From positions 1-52,027 of the forward strand of contig JAHEMZ010000015.1 of the NCBI GenBank assembly GCA_024643385.1: a DNA stretch of 52,027 nucleotides. The letters are read 5' to 3'. The notes beneath the pieces were generated by a model, which was not told the origin of the DNA, did no database searches, and saw nothing but the letters and a program-made list of their open reading frames with translations. Every line of letters starts with the position of its first letter. The first letter of the stretch is position 1. This DNA comes from Flavobacteriaceae bacterium (lineage in GTDB: Bacteria > Bacteroidota > Bacteroidia > Flavobacteriales > Flavobacteriaceae). Shown one piece after another: positions 27,204-36,177 of the stretch. The translations under genes were made by a program, and so were the position numbers.

Positions 27204-27618
27204 TTTTTTTTCTGAAAACGATTTTGAATTGGCCAACGCTGAACAATTGGTAATGTGGCTCAAAGGAGTAATTGCGGAGGAGGGTAGCGAAGAAGGGGAT
27301 ATTAGTTTTGTATTTTGCGATGATCAATATTTACTAGCCTTAAATATTGAATTTTTAAAACACGATACCTTAACAGACATTATTACATTTGACAATTCTC
27401 TTGGGAGGCAACTTCATGGTGAAATATATATATCCACGGAAAGAGTAACGGAAAATGCACAGATCTTTGATGTAAGTTTCTCTGAAGAACTAAGCCGAGT
27501 ATTGGTCCACGGAGTTCTTCACCTCTGTGGCTACAAAGACAAGTCAGATGAGGAAGAACAGGAAATGCGACACAAAGAAAACTACTATTTAAAGAAATAT
27601 GCAACGTTATCTAGCTGA
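27196..27618 (+). CDS. ybeY: endoribonuclease YbeY (rRNA maturation factor)
   Basis: This 140-residue protein has the YbeY signature HGVLHLCGYKD. H105 and H109 are the first two zinc ligands, but the third canonical histidine is replaced by D115 (usual form HGxLHLxGYDH). I believe this variant is common in Flavobacteriia, so the enzyme is probably active. It processes 16S rRNA 3' ends and takes part in ribosome quality control. It overlaps the DUF4175 gene by 8 bases. A short GCTGA/TCAGC inverted repeat surrounds the stop codon. Confidence 0.92.
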   Translation: MIDFFSENDFELANAEQLVMWLKGVIAEEGSEEGDISFVFCDDQYLLALNIEFLKHDTLTDIITFDNSLGRQLHGEIYISTERVTENAQIFDVSFSEELSRVLVHGVLHLCGYKDKSDEEEQEMRHKENYYLKKYATLSS

Positions 27619-27666
27619 TAATCAGCAGTATAAATACATATATTTCTGAATCACAGGACTTTACAG

Positions 27667-27674
27667 TATATTTG
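27667..27674 (+). promoter_or_regulatory. -7 box of mnmG
   Basis: TATATTTG is a perfect TAnnTTTG match. Transcription should start near 27680, placing the parS site at 27694-27709 in the 5' leader of mnmG. Confidence 0.6.
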
Positions 27675-27693
27675 CCGCCATTAATAATTTAAA

Positions 27694-27709
27694 TGTTCCA
27701 CGTGGAACA
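27694..27709. other. parS centromere-like site 1
   Basis: TGTTCCACGTGGAACA is a perfect 16-bp palindrome. It is the GTTCCACGTGGAAC version of the chromosomal ParB-binding site (classical form TGTTTCACGTGAAACA). It lies 8 bases before the mnmG ATG, inside the expected leader. Confidence 0.9.
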
Positions 27710-27717
27710 CCGGAATA

Positions 27718-29589
27718 ATGTTTGCTAAAGAATATGATGTTATAGTAGTTGGAGGGGGGCATGCGGGTTCAGAAGCCGCTGCTGCCGCTGCGAATATGGG
27801 CGCCAGTACTTTGTTGGTGACAATGAACCTGCAAAACATTGCTCAAATGTCTTGTAATCCTGCTATGGGAGGAATAGCCAAGGGACAGATCGTTAGAGAA
27901 ATTGATGCGCTGGGAGGTTATAGCGGAATTGTATCTGATAAAACCGCAATCCAATTTAAGATGTTAAATCAATCGAAGGGTCCTGCCATGTGGAGTCCAC
28001 GTGTTCAAAGTGACCGAATGCGATTTGCAGAAACTTGGCGATGGATGCTGGAGAATACTCCAAATCTTGATTTCTATCAAGAAATGATTTCCGGGGTATT
28101 GGTTGAGGGAGAACGAATTGTTGGGGTTAAAACATCTTTAGGTCTCACCATAAATGCGAAGACAGTTGTTTTAACCAATGGAACTTTTTTAAATGGTTTG
28201 ATTCATATAGGTGAAAAGCAATTTGGAGGTGGAAGAGCGGGTGAAAAGGCGGCAACGGGCATTACAGAAGATCTTTTGGCATATGGTTTTGATGCCGGAA
28301 GAATGAAAACGGGTACGCCACCAAGGGTGGATGGAAGATCGTTAGATTTTTCAAAAATGATCATTCAGCCCGGGGACGATAACCCACAAAAGTTTTCCTT
28401 TTCAGACGAAACACAACCCTTAAAAGAACAACGCGCTTGTCATATGACATACACAAGCGCTGCAGTACATGATCTATTAAGGGAAGGTTTTGATCGCTCT
28501 CCAATGTTTAATGGATCAATAAAGAGTTTAGGTCCGCGCTATTGCCCTTCTATCGAAGATAAGATCAATCGTTTTGCTGATAAGGATCGTCACCAATTAT
28601 TTGTGGAGCCGGAAGGATGGGATACGGTTGAATATTATATCAATGGTTTTTCTACATCATTACCTGAAGATGTTCAATATAAAGCTCTTAAAGAATGCGC
28701 AGGGTTTGAACATGTAAAGTTCTTTAGGCCCGGCTATGCCATAGAATATGATTATTTTCCGCCTACCCAGTTAAAGCATACCTTAGAAACAAAAATTGTT
28801 TCGGGTCTTTACTTTGCCGGTCAGATCAATGGTACCACAGGATATGAAGAAGCCGGCTCTCAAGGGCTTATGGCCGGAATCAATGCGGCTTTAAAAGTTC
28901 AAGAAAAGGAGCCCTTTATTTTAAAAAGGGATGAAGCTTATATTGGTGTATTGATAGACGATTTGATCACAAAAGGAACTAAAGAACCCTATCGAATGTT
29001 TACTTCAAGGGCGGAATATAGAACACTGTTAAGGCAGGATAATGCAGATTTTCGACTGACTCCGGTTTCTTTTGAAATGGGATTGGCATCGGAAAAAAGA
29101 ATGCGAAAGATGGAGGAAAAATATGCGAAGAGTGATGCATTTATTCAATTTTTTAAAGAAACTAGCGTAGTGCCTGAAGTAATCAATCCCATATTGACAT
29201 CTAGAGATTCTGCAACAGTAAAACAAAGTGATAAAATGTTTAAGGTTTTCTCTCGCCCGAACATCTCTATGGAGGATATGCGATTAATTCCTGAAGTTGA
29301 AGCGTATGTTCAGGCCGGCGATTTGGACCATGACGTTTTAGAGCAAACCGAAATACAAATCAAGTATGCAGGCTATATAGAAAAGGAAAAGAACAATGCG
29401 GATAAATTAAACAGGTTGGAGGGGATTAAGATCCCGGAGCAGTTTGATTATAGTCGCCTGAAATCGTTGTCCTTTGAAGCGGTAGAAAAACTCACCATGA
29501 TAAAACCTACTACTGTTTCCCAAGCATCTCGGATCAGCGGTGTTTCTCCCAATGATATTTCGGTTTTGTTAGTCTATATGGGAAGGTAA
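27718..29589 (+). CDS. mnmG: tRNA uridine-5-carboxymethylaminomethyl modification enzyme, FAD subunit
   Basis: The 623-residue protein has the MnmG/GidA signatures: the FAD-binding [10 protein letters not shown] (residues about 12-21), [30 protein letters not shown] and the C-terminal helical domain ending VLLVYMGR. With MnmE it installs the carboxymethylaminomethyl group at U34 of certain tRNAs. Length is normal. The gene is flanked by two parS sites, at 27694 and 29597. mnmG lies near the replication origin in many bacteria; mnmE is not in this window. Confidence 0.97.
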   Translation: MFAKEYDVIVVGGGHAGSEAAAAAANMGASTLLVTMNLQNIAQMSCNPAMGGIAKGQIVREIDALGGYSGIVSDKTAIQFKMLNQSKGPAMWSPRVQSDRMRFAETWRWMLENTPNLDFYQEMISGVLVEGERIVGVKTSLGLTINAKTVVLTNGTFLNGLIHIGEKQFGGGRAGEKAATGITEDLLAYGFDAGRMKTGTPPRVDGRSLDFSKMIIQPGDDNPQKFSFSDETQPLKEQRACHMTYTSAAVHDLLREGFDRSPMFNGSIKSLGPRYCPSIEDKINRFADKDRHQLFVEPEGWDTVEYYINGFSTSLPEDVQYKALKECAGFEHVKFFRPGYAIEYDYFPPTQLKHTLETKIVSGLYFAGQINGTTGYEEAGSQGLMAGINAALKVQEKEPFILKRDEAYIGVLIDDLITKGTKEPYRMFTSRAEYRTLLRQDNADFRLTPVSFEMGLASEKRMRKMEEKYAKSDAFIQFFKETSVVPEVINPILTSRDSATVKQSDKMFKVFSRPNISMEDMRLIPEVEAYVQAGDLDHDVLEQTEIQIKYAGYIEKEKNNADKLNRLEGIKIPEQFDYSRLKSLSFEAVEKLTMIKPTTVSQASRISGVSPNDISVLLVYMGR

Positions 29590-29595
29590 TAACAA

Positions 29596-30477
29596 TTGTT
29601 CCACGTGAAACATGAAAGTCCTTTGAAAGCACTAAAACAGGAAATATATCTGTCTGTCAAAGATTATTTAGTCAGTGGAGAGCGATTTTCCCTGCTTAAG
29701 AATGATGCCTTGGGAATATTGGAAACACATCCCCAACCAACTCCTGATACCATCCATAAATACTACAAAAGCGAGGCATATATTTCGCATACCGACTCTA
29801 AAAAGGGACTTCTCGATTTTTTATACCAAACGATTAAGCGCTATTCTTTGGGAAAAAAAGTAGCTCTTATAGAACAAATGCATGGAAGCCAAGGAAGTAT
29901 ACTTGATATAGGAGCAGGAACAGGAGAATTTTTAATGACCGCCGCTAAAAGAGGCTGGGATATAAGGGGTGTGGAAATTAATATTGACGCAAGGAGATTG
30001 GCAAAAGAAAAGAACATTCTTCTGTATGATTCGATGGCGGCAGTAAAAGAAAAACAATTCGACGTGGTAACACTTTGGCACGTCTTGGAACACTTACACG
30101 ATTTACCTGGAAGTATTACTCAAATCACAAAATTTGTAAAACCCGGGGGGACTTTAGTGGTTGCTGTTCCAAATTACAATTCTTATGATGCCGATTATTA
30201 TGGTTCCTTTTGGGCCGCCTATGATGTCCCAAGGCACCTTTGGCATTTCTCACAAGTTGCTATGCAAAAATTATTTGCTCCGGAACTTTCTTTGAAAAAA
30301 ATAAAGCCACTCATTTTCGACGCTTTTTACGTTAGTCTTCTCTCAGAAAAATATGCGACCGGAAAAAAGTTTTCTTTAAAGGCTTTTTGGATAGGCTTGA
30401 GGTCTAATCTCAAAGCGAGACGGACCACGGAGTATTCTTCGTTGATTTATGTCTACCACAGGCCAAAAAAGCCGTAA
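29596..30477 (+). CDS. class I SAM-dependent methyltransferase
   Basis: This 293-residue cytoplasmic protein has a SAM-binding loop ILDIGAGTGEF (about 98-108), a second motif DVVTLWHVLEHLHD and the sequence PGGTLVVAVPNYNSYD. That is the layout of a Methyltransf_23/UbiG-like enzyme; the substrate is unknown. The start is uncertain: TTG at 29596 or GTG at 29605 are in frame, and no ATG is nearby in frame. A parS site (29597-29612) therefore either overlaps or abuts the first codons. It is convergent with holB. Confidence 0.88.
   Translation: MFHVKHESPLKALKQEIYLSVKDYLVSGERFSLLKNDALGILETHPQPTPDTIHKYYKSEAYISHTDSKKGLLDFLYQTIKRYSLGKKVALIEQMHGSQGSILDIGAGTGEFLMTAAKRGWDIRGVEINIDARRLAKEKNILLYDSMAAVKEKQFDVVTLWHVLEHLHDLPGSITQITKFVKPGGTLVVAVPNYNSYDADYYGSFWAAYDVPRHLWHFSQVAMQKLFAPELSLKKIKPLIFDAFYVSLLSEKYATGKKFSLKAFWIGLRSNLKARRTTEYSSLIYVYHRPKKP
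29597..29612. other. parS centromere-like site 2
   Basis: TGTTCCACGTGAAACA combines the TGTTCC left arm of site 1 with the classical GAAACA right arm; it departs from a perfect palindrome by one base pair. It begins 8 bases after the mnmG stop and lies across the 5' end of the methyltransferase gene. Confidence 0.85.
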
Positions 30478-30613
30478 TAGCCGCCCTAAAGACGAAAATT
30501 GGCGTAAGCCTACATTCTTAGGCCGAGAAAAAGAAAATCTCGCTAATGGCTTTATTTTGGGCGATAAGGTATAACATTGATTTATGGCGCTGCGTAAAAT
30601 GAATAAATTATAC
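30478..30613. other. intergenic stretch between convergent genes
   Basis: This 136-base gap separates the methyltransferase from holB and has no coding frame I trust. It contains only short inverted repeats (for example GCCTA/TAGGC at about 30508-30523) and no convincing T-tailed terminator. Confidence 0.4.
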
Positions 30614-31768
30614 TTATGCAAGCTCTTTCTTGTGGATGAGCCGTGTTAATTGAATAGATAGATCTGTAAAAATTATTTTGGCATTGCCATTTCGCTCAAT
30701 GTGATAAGAAGCATCTTCCAAGGCGCCGACAATTTCAAAAATGTTATTTTGATGAACAAAAGGGGCAAATTTATCAATGGTAAATTTAGGATCCCTCGTT
30801 TCTATATATACAAGGGCATCTGCCTTATAATTTTTTAGAAGCGCCTGGCGAAACAATTCAACGCAATAATGCAGAAAGTTCTTTTGTGTCTCTCGACCTT
30901 TTCCGGACATTAAGTCACTCCATTGCAATAACTCCTGTATCGCCTTTTTATTCCCTTTCGCTTTAAAGGCAGTTCTTACCCATTGAATGAACCATTCCTC
31001 AAAGATCACATCTTCGCTGCTGTTCGCAATAATTTGTAATGCTTTATTAAAATCACCATGAGATTGTCTGCTTACTTTAATCGCGTCACTTTGGGATAAC
31101 CCTGATGTTTCGACCAAAGCTTTGGCAATAGCAGATTCCGGCAGCAGAGGGATTTGAAGCTTTTGGCATCGGGAGTGAATCGTATTAATGATCTGCTCTT
31201 CATTCTCCGTCAACAAAAGGAGTACGGTTTTTTCAGGTGGTTCCTCCACCAACTTTAAAATTTTATTGGCACATTCAGTGTTCATTTTATCAGCCATCCA
31301 TATAATGATCACCTTATATCCTCCTTCGTAAGCCTTTAATGATAATTTTTTTGAAATTTCTTCAGCTTCTTTCACACTGATGTTTCCCTGCTTATTCTCT
31401 ATTCCTAAATGCTGAAACCATTGAAAAAGAGAGGCATAAGGGTCATTGATCACAAAATTTCTCCATTCTTCCGAAAAAGAGTCGGATACCGCTGCTTTTT
31501 TTACCGTTTCATTACTATTGACTGGATATACGAAATGTAAATCAGGATGACTTAAATGTGAAACTTGTTTACGACATCGGATATAGGACTCACTGCCTTT
31601 ATCATGGGAAGTGCATAACAATTCTTTAGCGTAGGCGATGGCAAGAGGCAATAATCCGGACCCGCTTTGTCCTACAAATAATTGGGCATGGGCGATTCTT
31701 CCATTCAAAATGGTGGTCGTTAAATGGGTTTTGATGTGCTCGAGTCCGATGATCTCAGAAAAATCCAT
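30614..31768 (-). CDS. holB: DNA polymerase III subunit delta'
   Basis: The 384-residue clamp-loader subunit opens with [15 protein letters not shown]. The P-loop position reads GQSGSGLL, so the ATP-binding Lys is missing, as expected for delta'. [19 protein letters not shown] and HSRCQKL follow. Of the usual four-cysteine zinc module only C52 and C65 remain. It helps load the beta clamp at the replication fork. The ATG at 31768 is preferred to a TTG at 31774, which lies inside the -7 box. It is divergent from pgk. Confidence 0.92.
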   Translation of the reverse strand: MDFSEIIGLEHIKTHLTTTILNGRIAHAQLFVGQSGSGLLPLAIAYAKELLCTSHDKGSESYIRCRKQVSHLSHPDLHFVYPVNSNETVKKAAVSDSFSEEWRNFVINDPYASLFQWFQHLGIENKQGNISVKEAEEISKKLSLKAYEGGYKVIIIWMADKMNTECANKILKLVEEPPEKTVLLLLTENEEQIINTIHSRCQKLQIPLLPESAIAKALVETSGLSQSDAIKVSRQSHGDFNKALQIIANSSEDVIFEEWFIQWVRTAFKAKGNKKAIQELLQWSDLMSGKGRETQKNFLHYCVELFRQALLKNYKADALVYIETRDPKFTIDKFAPFVHQNNIFEIVGALEDASYHIERNGNAKIIFTDLSIQLTRLIHKKELA

Positions 31769-31771
31769 GAG

Positions 31772-31779
31772 CAAATCTA
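31772..31779 (-). promoter_or_regulatory. -7 box of holB
   Basis: The minus strand reads TAGATTTG, a perfect TAnnTTTG, with only CTC between it and the ATG at 31768. The transcript should be leaderless or nearly so. Confidence 0.55.
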
Positions 31780-31814
31780 CACTTTTTTCTGCAGCCCTAC
31801 ATTTTATAAAAAGC

Positions 31815-31822
31815 TATATTTG
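31815..31822 (+). promoter_or_regulatory. -7 box of pgk
   Basis: TATATTTG matches TAnnTTTG perfectly and lies 18 bases upstream of the pgk ATG, back to back with the holB promoter. Confidence 0.6.
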
Positions 31823-31840
31823 TTTCAGAAAATTGAACAA

Positions 31841-33028
31841 ATGAAAACCATAAAAGACTTTAATTTCAAGAACAAAAAAGCGCTTATCAGAGTTGACTTT
31901 AATGTTCCCTTGAACGAAAAATTGGAAGTAACAGACGCTACTCGTATTGAAGCGGCAAAACCCACTATCATTAAAATATTGGAAGATGGTGGAAGCTGTA
32001 TACTTATGTCGCATTTGGGCAGACCTAAGAACAGGGAAAATGAATTCTCTCTCAAACATATTGTTGAAACGGCTTCGGAGATTCTTGGTGTGAAAGTGAA
32101 ATTTGTGTCGGATTGTATAGGTGATGAAGTAACAAGAGCTGTTTCGGAATTAAAACCCGGTGAAATCCTTTTACTCGAAAATTTAAGGTATCATGGGGAA
32201 GAAGAAAAAGGAGATCTCGCGTTTTCAGAAAAACTCGCCAAACTGGGAGATATATACGTCAATGATGCCTTTGGAACGGCCCACCGAGCACACGCCTCAA
32301 CAACCATCGTTGCGAAGTTTTTTCCGGAGCACAAATGTTTTGGGTATTTGCTGGCGTCGGAGATCGAAAACGTAAATAAAGTACTCCGTGATAGTGAAGC
32401 CCCGGTTACTGCAATAATCGGCGGCGCAAAAGTATCCTCGAAAATTACCATTATAGAAAACATATTAGACAAAGTAGATCACTTGATCATCGGAGGAGGT
32501 ATGGCTTTTACCTTTGTGAAAGCACAAGGGGGAAGCATAGGTAATTCGCTCGTGGAAGATGATAAACAACCACTTGCCTTGGAGATATTGACAAAGGCGA
32601 AGCAAAAGAATGTTCAGGTACATTTACCTATAGACAGCACCATTGCGGATGCATTCTCCAATGAAGCCAACATCGAAATGTGTGATATATATTCCATTCC
32701 CGACGGTTGGATGGGCCTCGATGCAGGACCGAGAACACAGGAATTGTTTTCCGATGTGATCAAAAAATCAAAGACCATTCTTTTTAACGGCCCCGTAGGT
32801 GTCTTCGAAATACCCAATTTCGCGATAGGAACTATTGCAGTCTGTCAAGCTATTGCCGAAGCAACGGCAAACGGTGCCTTTTCTCTTGTGGGAGGAGGGG
32901 ACAGTGTTGCTGCCGTTATGCAATTTCACTACGGTGATAAGGTAAGCTATGTGTCCACCGGAGGGGGGGCGATGTTAGAAATGTTGGAAGGGAAAACCCT
33001 CCCCGGGATTGCAGCCATTATGGAATAA
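31841..33028 (+). CDS. pgk: phosphoglycerate kinase
   Basis: This 395-residue enzyme has the PGK signatures: [11 protein letters not shown] near the N-terminus, [32 protein letters not shown] and the C-terminal nucleotide-binding GGGDSVAAV. It converts 1,3-bisphosphoglycerate and ADP to 3-phosphoglycerate and ATP in glycolysis. The start at 31841 is preferred over 31724, since the longer frame crosses both divergent promoters and overlaps holB. A weak terminator follows at 33042. Confidence 0.97.
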   Translation: MKTIKDFNFKNKKALIRVDFNVPLNEKLEVTDATRIEAAKPTIIKILEDGGSCILMSHLGRPKNRENEFSLKHIVETASEILGVKVKFVSDCIGDEVTRAVSELKPGEILLLENLRYHGEEEKGDLAFSEKLAKLGDIYVNDAFGTAHRAHASTTIVAKFFPEHKCFGYLLASEIENVNKVLRDSEAPVTAIIGGAKVSSKITIIENILDKVDHLIIGGGMAFTFVKAQGGSIGNSLVEDDKQPLALEILTKAKQKNVQVHLPIDSTIADAFSNEANIEMCDIYSIPDGWMGLDAGPRTQELFSDVIKKSKTILFNGPVGVFEIPNFAIGTIAVCQAIAEATANGAFSLVGGGDSVAAVMQFHYGDKVSYVSTGGGAMLEMLEGKTLPGIAAIME

Positions 33029-33041
33029 CTTGTTAAAAACT

Positions 33042-33061
33042 TGCTGAATTCCAGCATTTTT
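33042..33061 (+). terminator. weak intrinsic terminator after pgk
   Basis: TGCTG (33042-33046) and CAGCA (33052-33056) form a 5-bp stem with an AATTC loop, followed by TTTTT. The stem is short, so termination may be partial and run into the lytic transglycosylase gene. Confidence 0.5.
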
Positions 33062-33090
33062 CTATTTTTATCAAAATTTAAAACCTACTC

Positions 33091-34707
33091 ATGCGTTACA
33101 AACCTATGCTTAAAAAGGTATTGTATGTAATCACCCTGTTTATTTGCGGAACCGTTTTTTCGCAACAGGGGACTCATGATGTAACTTCAAAAGATTCCAT
33201 ACCCAAAAAGCTTCCAACCAAAACTAAGCACGTTGTGGATTCTGTGGCTGTCACTTCCATAACGAACGACATCCCGACAACGGTAGTTTCCATAAGGGAG
33301 AAAGATACCACTGTCTATGATTTACAAGATATTCGATTGGCTCGAAAGATCGACTCGGTATGGCTTAGTGAATTGTATAAGAACGATCTGTTCGAAGAAC
33401 TATATGGATCCATTTCTGAAATTGACTCGACCATACAGGATGAAACGGAAGTAGACTACCCGGAACTCCCCACAGAACTCCTTAAGGAGCGATTGGAAGC
33501 ACTTAATGCAAGAACTCCCTTTAACGTAGAGTACAATACTTCTTTAGAGCAAGTTATTAAGAGTTATCTGAAAAATAGGCGCAAAGCAATCACTAAACTA
33601 ATGGCCTTAAGTGATTACTATTTTCCAATGTTTGAGGAGGAATTGGACAGACAAGGCCTTCCCTTGGAAATGAAATACCTTGCCATTGTGGAATCCGCCC
33701 TAAATCCGACGGCAACCTCTCGTGTGGGGGCCAAGGGATTATGGCAATTTATGTTTCAAACAGGAAAATTATTTGGATTAGAAGTGAGTAGCTACGTAGA
33801 TGAGCGTTGTGACCCCATTATGGCCACAGAAGCCGCTGCCAGGTATTTGAAAAAACTATACGATAGTCTGGGGGACTGGGATTTAGCATTGGCAGCTTAC
33901 AATAGTGGTCCGGGAAATGTTTCAAAGGCGATCCGTCGCTCGGGAGGAAAAACCAATTATTGGAATATCCGTAATTATTTACCCAGAGAAACCGCCGGTT
34001 ATGTTCCTGCGTTTTTGGCGACCATGTACATTTTTGAATACGCAGAAGAACACGGTTTTATAAAGCAGGGCCCCCAATTCCCTTACATAGCGACCGATAC
34101 GATCAAGGTTAAAAAGATGATCACCCTTAAGCAGGTCGCCGAATTGACCAACCTGGATCTCGCAGAAGTAAAATTCTTAAATCCATCCTATAAATTGGAT
34201 ATAATTCCGGTGGTGAAAGATGAAAATTATGTGCTGCGATTACCTGTGGACGCCATTGGTAAGTTTGTAAATAATGAAGAAGCCATTTACAATTTAGCCC
34301 AAGCGGAACTTAATGAACGAGAAAAGCCCTTGCCTGAACTTTCTGAACAGAGTGATAGAATAAGATATCGCGTTAGAGCGGGAGATTATTTAGGCAAAAT
34401 TGCTACGCAACATGGAGTGTCGATTAATGATATTAAACGTTGGAACAGTCTCAGAAGTAATCACATACAAATTGGTCAGCGTCTTACCATTTATCCAAAA
34501 AATTCAGTTCGCTCGAATTCCACAGCGTCTAAAAAAGACATAGCACAAAACGATACTCCTCAAACTTATACGGTGAAACGCGGAGACACATTGTGGAGTA
34601 TTTCTCAAAAATTTCCGAACGTTTCTATGGAGGATTTGAAAAAGTGGAACGATATTAGCGGTACAAATCTTAGACCTGGAATGACGCTGAAAATTTCGAA
34701 GGGCTAA
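33091..34707 (+). CDS. LysM-containing membrane-bound lytic transglycosylase (MltD-like)
   Basis: The 538-residue exported protein has a signal peptide (LYVITLFICGTVFSQ), a low-complexity linker and an SLT domain around 170-310. The catalytic Glu is E201 in YLAIVESALNP, with GAKGLWQFM and AAYNSGPGNV downstream. Two LysM repeats follow, about 424-470 and 491-537. It should cleave peptidoglycan glycan strands, leaving 1,6-anhydro ends, and bind murein through the LysM domains. An alternative start, ATG 33106, would give a shorter signal peptide. Confidence 0.93.
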   Translation: MRYKPMLKKVLYVITLFICGTVFSQQGTHDVTSKDSIPKKLPTKTKHVVDSVAVTSITNDIPTTVVSIREKDTTVYDLQDIRLARKIDSVWLSELYKNDLFEELYGSISEIDSTIQDETEVDYPELPTELLKERLEALNARTPFNVEYNTSLEQVIKSYLKNRRKAITKLMALSDYYFPMFEEELDRQGLPLEMKYLAIVESALNPTATSRVGAKGLWQFMFQTGKLFGLEVSSYVDERCDPIMATEAAARYLKKLYDSLGDWDLALAAYNSGPGNVSKAIRRSGGKTNYWNIRNYLPRETAGYVPAFLATMYIFEYAEEHGFIKQGPQFPYIATDTIKVKKMITLKQVAELTNLDLAEVKFLNPSYKLDIIPVVKDENYVLRLPVDAIGKFVNNEEAIYNLAQAELNEREKPLPELSEQSDRIRYRVRAGDYLGKIATQHGVSINDIKRWNSLRSNHIQIGQRLTIYPKNSVRSNSTASKKDIAQNDTPQTYTVKRGDTLWSISQKFPNVSMEDLKKWNDISGTNLRPGMTLKISKG

Positions 34708-34733
34708 ATTTCCTTAAAATGGATTCTGTTCAT

Positions 34734-34819
34734 TTCATGTGAACATTTCTCTGAGAAAGGAAAAGTGCTGTTTTCCCGAATTTTACCAGCCAAATGAAGG
34801 GTAAATGGTTTCACATGAA
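34734..34819. repeat. 10-bp inverted repeat upstream of the DUF4837 gene
   Basis: TTCATGTGAA (34734-34743) and its exact reverse complement TTCACATGAA (34810-34819) flank the intergenic region. The second copy lies 7 bases before the TAATTTTG -7 box, where an operator could act. There are also weaker GGAAAA/TTTTCC arms at 34759-34776. Confidence 0.4.
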
Positions 34820-34826
34820 TCAAATA

Positions 34827-34834
34827 TAATTTTG
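34827..34834 (+). promoter_or_regulatory. -7 box of the DUF4837 gene
   Basis: TAATTTTG matches TAnnTTTG perfectly and leaves only two bases before the ATG at 34837, so the transcript is probably leaderless. Confidence 0.55.
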
Positions 34835-34836
34835 AG

Positions 34837-35820
34837 ATGAAAATAGCTTTATACTCGCTTTTGTTTTGTAGCATCTTCTTTTTTTCGTGCAATTCATCTA
34901 CGGAAAAAAGGGACACCTCTTATCTAACCGAATCGGTTGGTGCCATCAACGGACTTCAAGTGGTAATTTCTAATGAATTGTGGAATGGCGCTGTTGGTGA
35001 AAAAATAAGGGAATACTTTGCCGCACCTACCGATGGGCTTCCACAACAGGAACCTATATTCTCCATCAACCAAATTCAACCGGAAAATTTTACGGACTTT
35101 GCTCGAACCTATCGAACCTTTCTTCAAGTGACCATAGCAGATAAGGACACGTTGATATTAAAGGAGAATTCATATGCAAAACCTCAAATAGCAGCCTTTA
35201 TAACGGGATCGGGGGAAGCACAAATTAATGCACTGTTGGAACAACATTATCTTCAGATCATTCAAACTTTTAAGACCTACGAAATAAAAGAGCGTCAACG
35301 CAGAACAAATATTTCACTTCTTTCTGTAGATTCGTTACATGAACGTTTTGGACTGAACCTTAAAATTCCTTCTGCCTATAGAGTAGCATCTGCTTGTGAT
35401 GATTTTTATTGGCTCAGAAAAGATTTAAAATCGAACGGAAGTACTAACCTGTTGATTTATGAAGTACCCTTAAATATTATCGGTCAAGATTCAACATTGG
35501 TTAGTGATATTATACGAATGAGAGATACCATTGGTTCTAGTTATCTGCCGGTAGAGGATGACGCCCTTTTTATTACAGAGGAGGCCTATGCGCCTTATCT
35601 TTTTACTACAGATATAGACGGAAAATTTACTTATGAAACGAAAGGAACATGGGAATTAAAAGATGCCTATATGGCGGGTCCTTTTGTTAATTATGCCATT
35701 AGAGATGAAAGGAACCAAAGATACTTGATCATAGAAGGATTCACCTATGCGCCTTCCATGGAGAAAAGAGACCTACAATTTGAATTGGAATCCATTATTC
35801 GATCAGCAAAAATAAATTGA
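34837..35820 (+). CDS. DUF4837 family lipoprotein
   Basis: The 327-residue product has a lipoprotein signal (lipobox FFSC, Cys18). The mature part fits the DUF4837 family as I remember it: SVGAINGLQVVISNELWNG near the start, ERQRRTNISLL in the middle and a Tyr/Thr-rich C-terminal half with GPFVNYAIRDERNQRYLIIEG, spread over about residues 283-305. The family is found in Bacteroidota and has no known function. It is a single gene with its own promoter and a strong terminator after the stop. Confidence 0.82.
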   Translation: MKIALYSLLFCSIFFFSCNSSTEKRDTSYLTESVGAINGLQVVISNELWNGAVGEKIREYFAAPTDGLPQQEPIFSINQIQPENFTDFARTYRTFLQVTIADKDTLILKENSYAKPQIAAFITGSGEAQINALLEQHYLQIIQTFKTYEIKERQRRTNISLLSVDSLHERFGLNLKIPSAYRVASACDDFYWLRKDLKSNGSTNLLIYEVPLNIIGQDSTLVSDIIRMRDTIGSSYLPVEDDALFITEEAYAPYLFTTDIDGKFTYETKGTWELKDAYMAGPFVNYAIRDERNQRYLIIEGFTYAPSMEKRDLQFELESIIRSAKIN

Positions 35821-35832
35821 TGACAAAGCATC

Positions 35833-35872
35833 AATAAAAAACCCGAAACAAGTATGCTTCGGGTTTTTTATT
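35833..35872. terminator. bidirectional intrinsic terminator
   Basis: The arms 35833-35847 and 35858-35872 (core AAAACCCGAA/TTCGGGTTTT) pair perfectly over 15 bp around a 10-base loop, with T-runs on both strands. It ends the DUF4837 transcript and the convergent tatA transcript. Confidence 0.9.
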
Positions 35873-35885
35873 TGGACGGAATCCG

Positions 35886-36071
35886 CTATTTTTTGTCTTC
35901 GATAGAATCGTTTTTATCTTCTTTGGAAGCATCTTTGAATTCTTTAATGCCACTTCCTAATCCACGCATCAATTCGGGTATCTTTTTCCCGCCAAAGAGT
36001 AATAATACAACAATCACAATGAGTACAATTTGCCAAGGGCCAATAGCTAGGGGTAAAAAAAGTGCTTCCAT
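35886..36071 (-). CDS. tatA: twin-arginine translocase subunit TatA
   Basis: This 61-residue protein has a short periplasmic N-terminus, one membrane helix (about 11-26, [15 protein letters not shown]), the conserved FGGKKIPEL hinge and an amphipathic helix. A highly charged D/K/E tail follows. It forms the pore part of the Tat system, which exports folded proteins. tatC is not nearby. It is divergent from the M23 peptidase gene, and both have TACATTTG -7 boxes. Confidence 0.93.
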   Translation of the reverse strand: MEALFLPLAIGPWQIVLIVIVVLLLFGGKKIPELMRGLGSGIKEFKDASKEDKNDSIEDKK

Positions 36072-36090
36072 TTTTTAAAAATTTATAACA

Positions 36091-36098
36091 CAAATGTA
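36091..36098 (-). promoter_or_regulatory. -7 box of tatA
   Basis: The minus strand reads TACATTTG, a perfect TAnnTTTG, 19 bases before the tatA start codon. Confidence 0.55.
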
Positions 36099-36150
36099 AC
36101 AAGAAATACTAACATATAGCGTTTTCAATCTAAGTTTCGTATAAACCGCG

Positions 36151-36158
36151 TACATTTG
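36151..36158 (+). promoter_or_regulatory. -7 box of the M23 peptidase operon
   Basis: TACATTTG, identical to the divergent tatA box, lies 19 bases before the ATG at 36178. It probably drives the M23, GH3-like genes that follow without gaps. Confidence 0.6.
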
Positions 36159-36177
36159 TAAGGACTTCAGTTTATCT

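Noticed and set aside
27998-28003. Another CACGTG core inside mnmG, and others at 2616-2621, 11249-11254 and 51190-51195, as further parS sites
   Set aside because: None has the flanking TGTTYC/GRAACA arms; all lie in coding sequence and match only the 6-base core by chance.
34809-34824. GGTTTCACATGAATCA as a degenerate parS site
   Set aside because: It matches 13 of 16 positions of the classical site, but the centre is CACATG rather than CACGTG, which ParB is known to need. It is better explained as half of the local inverted repeat.
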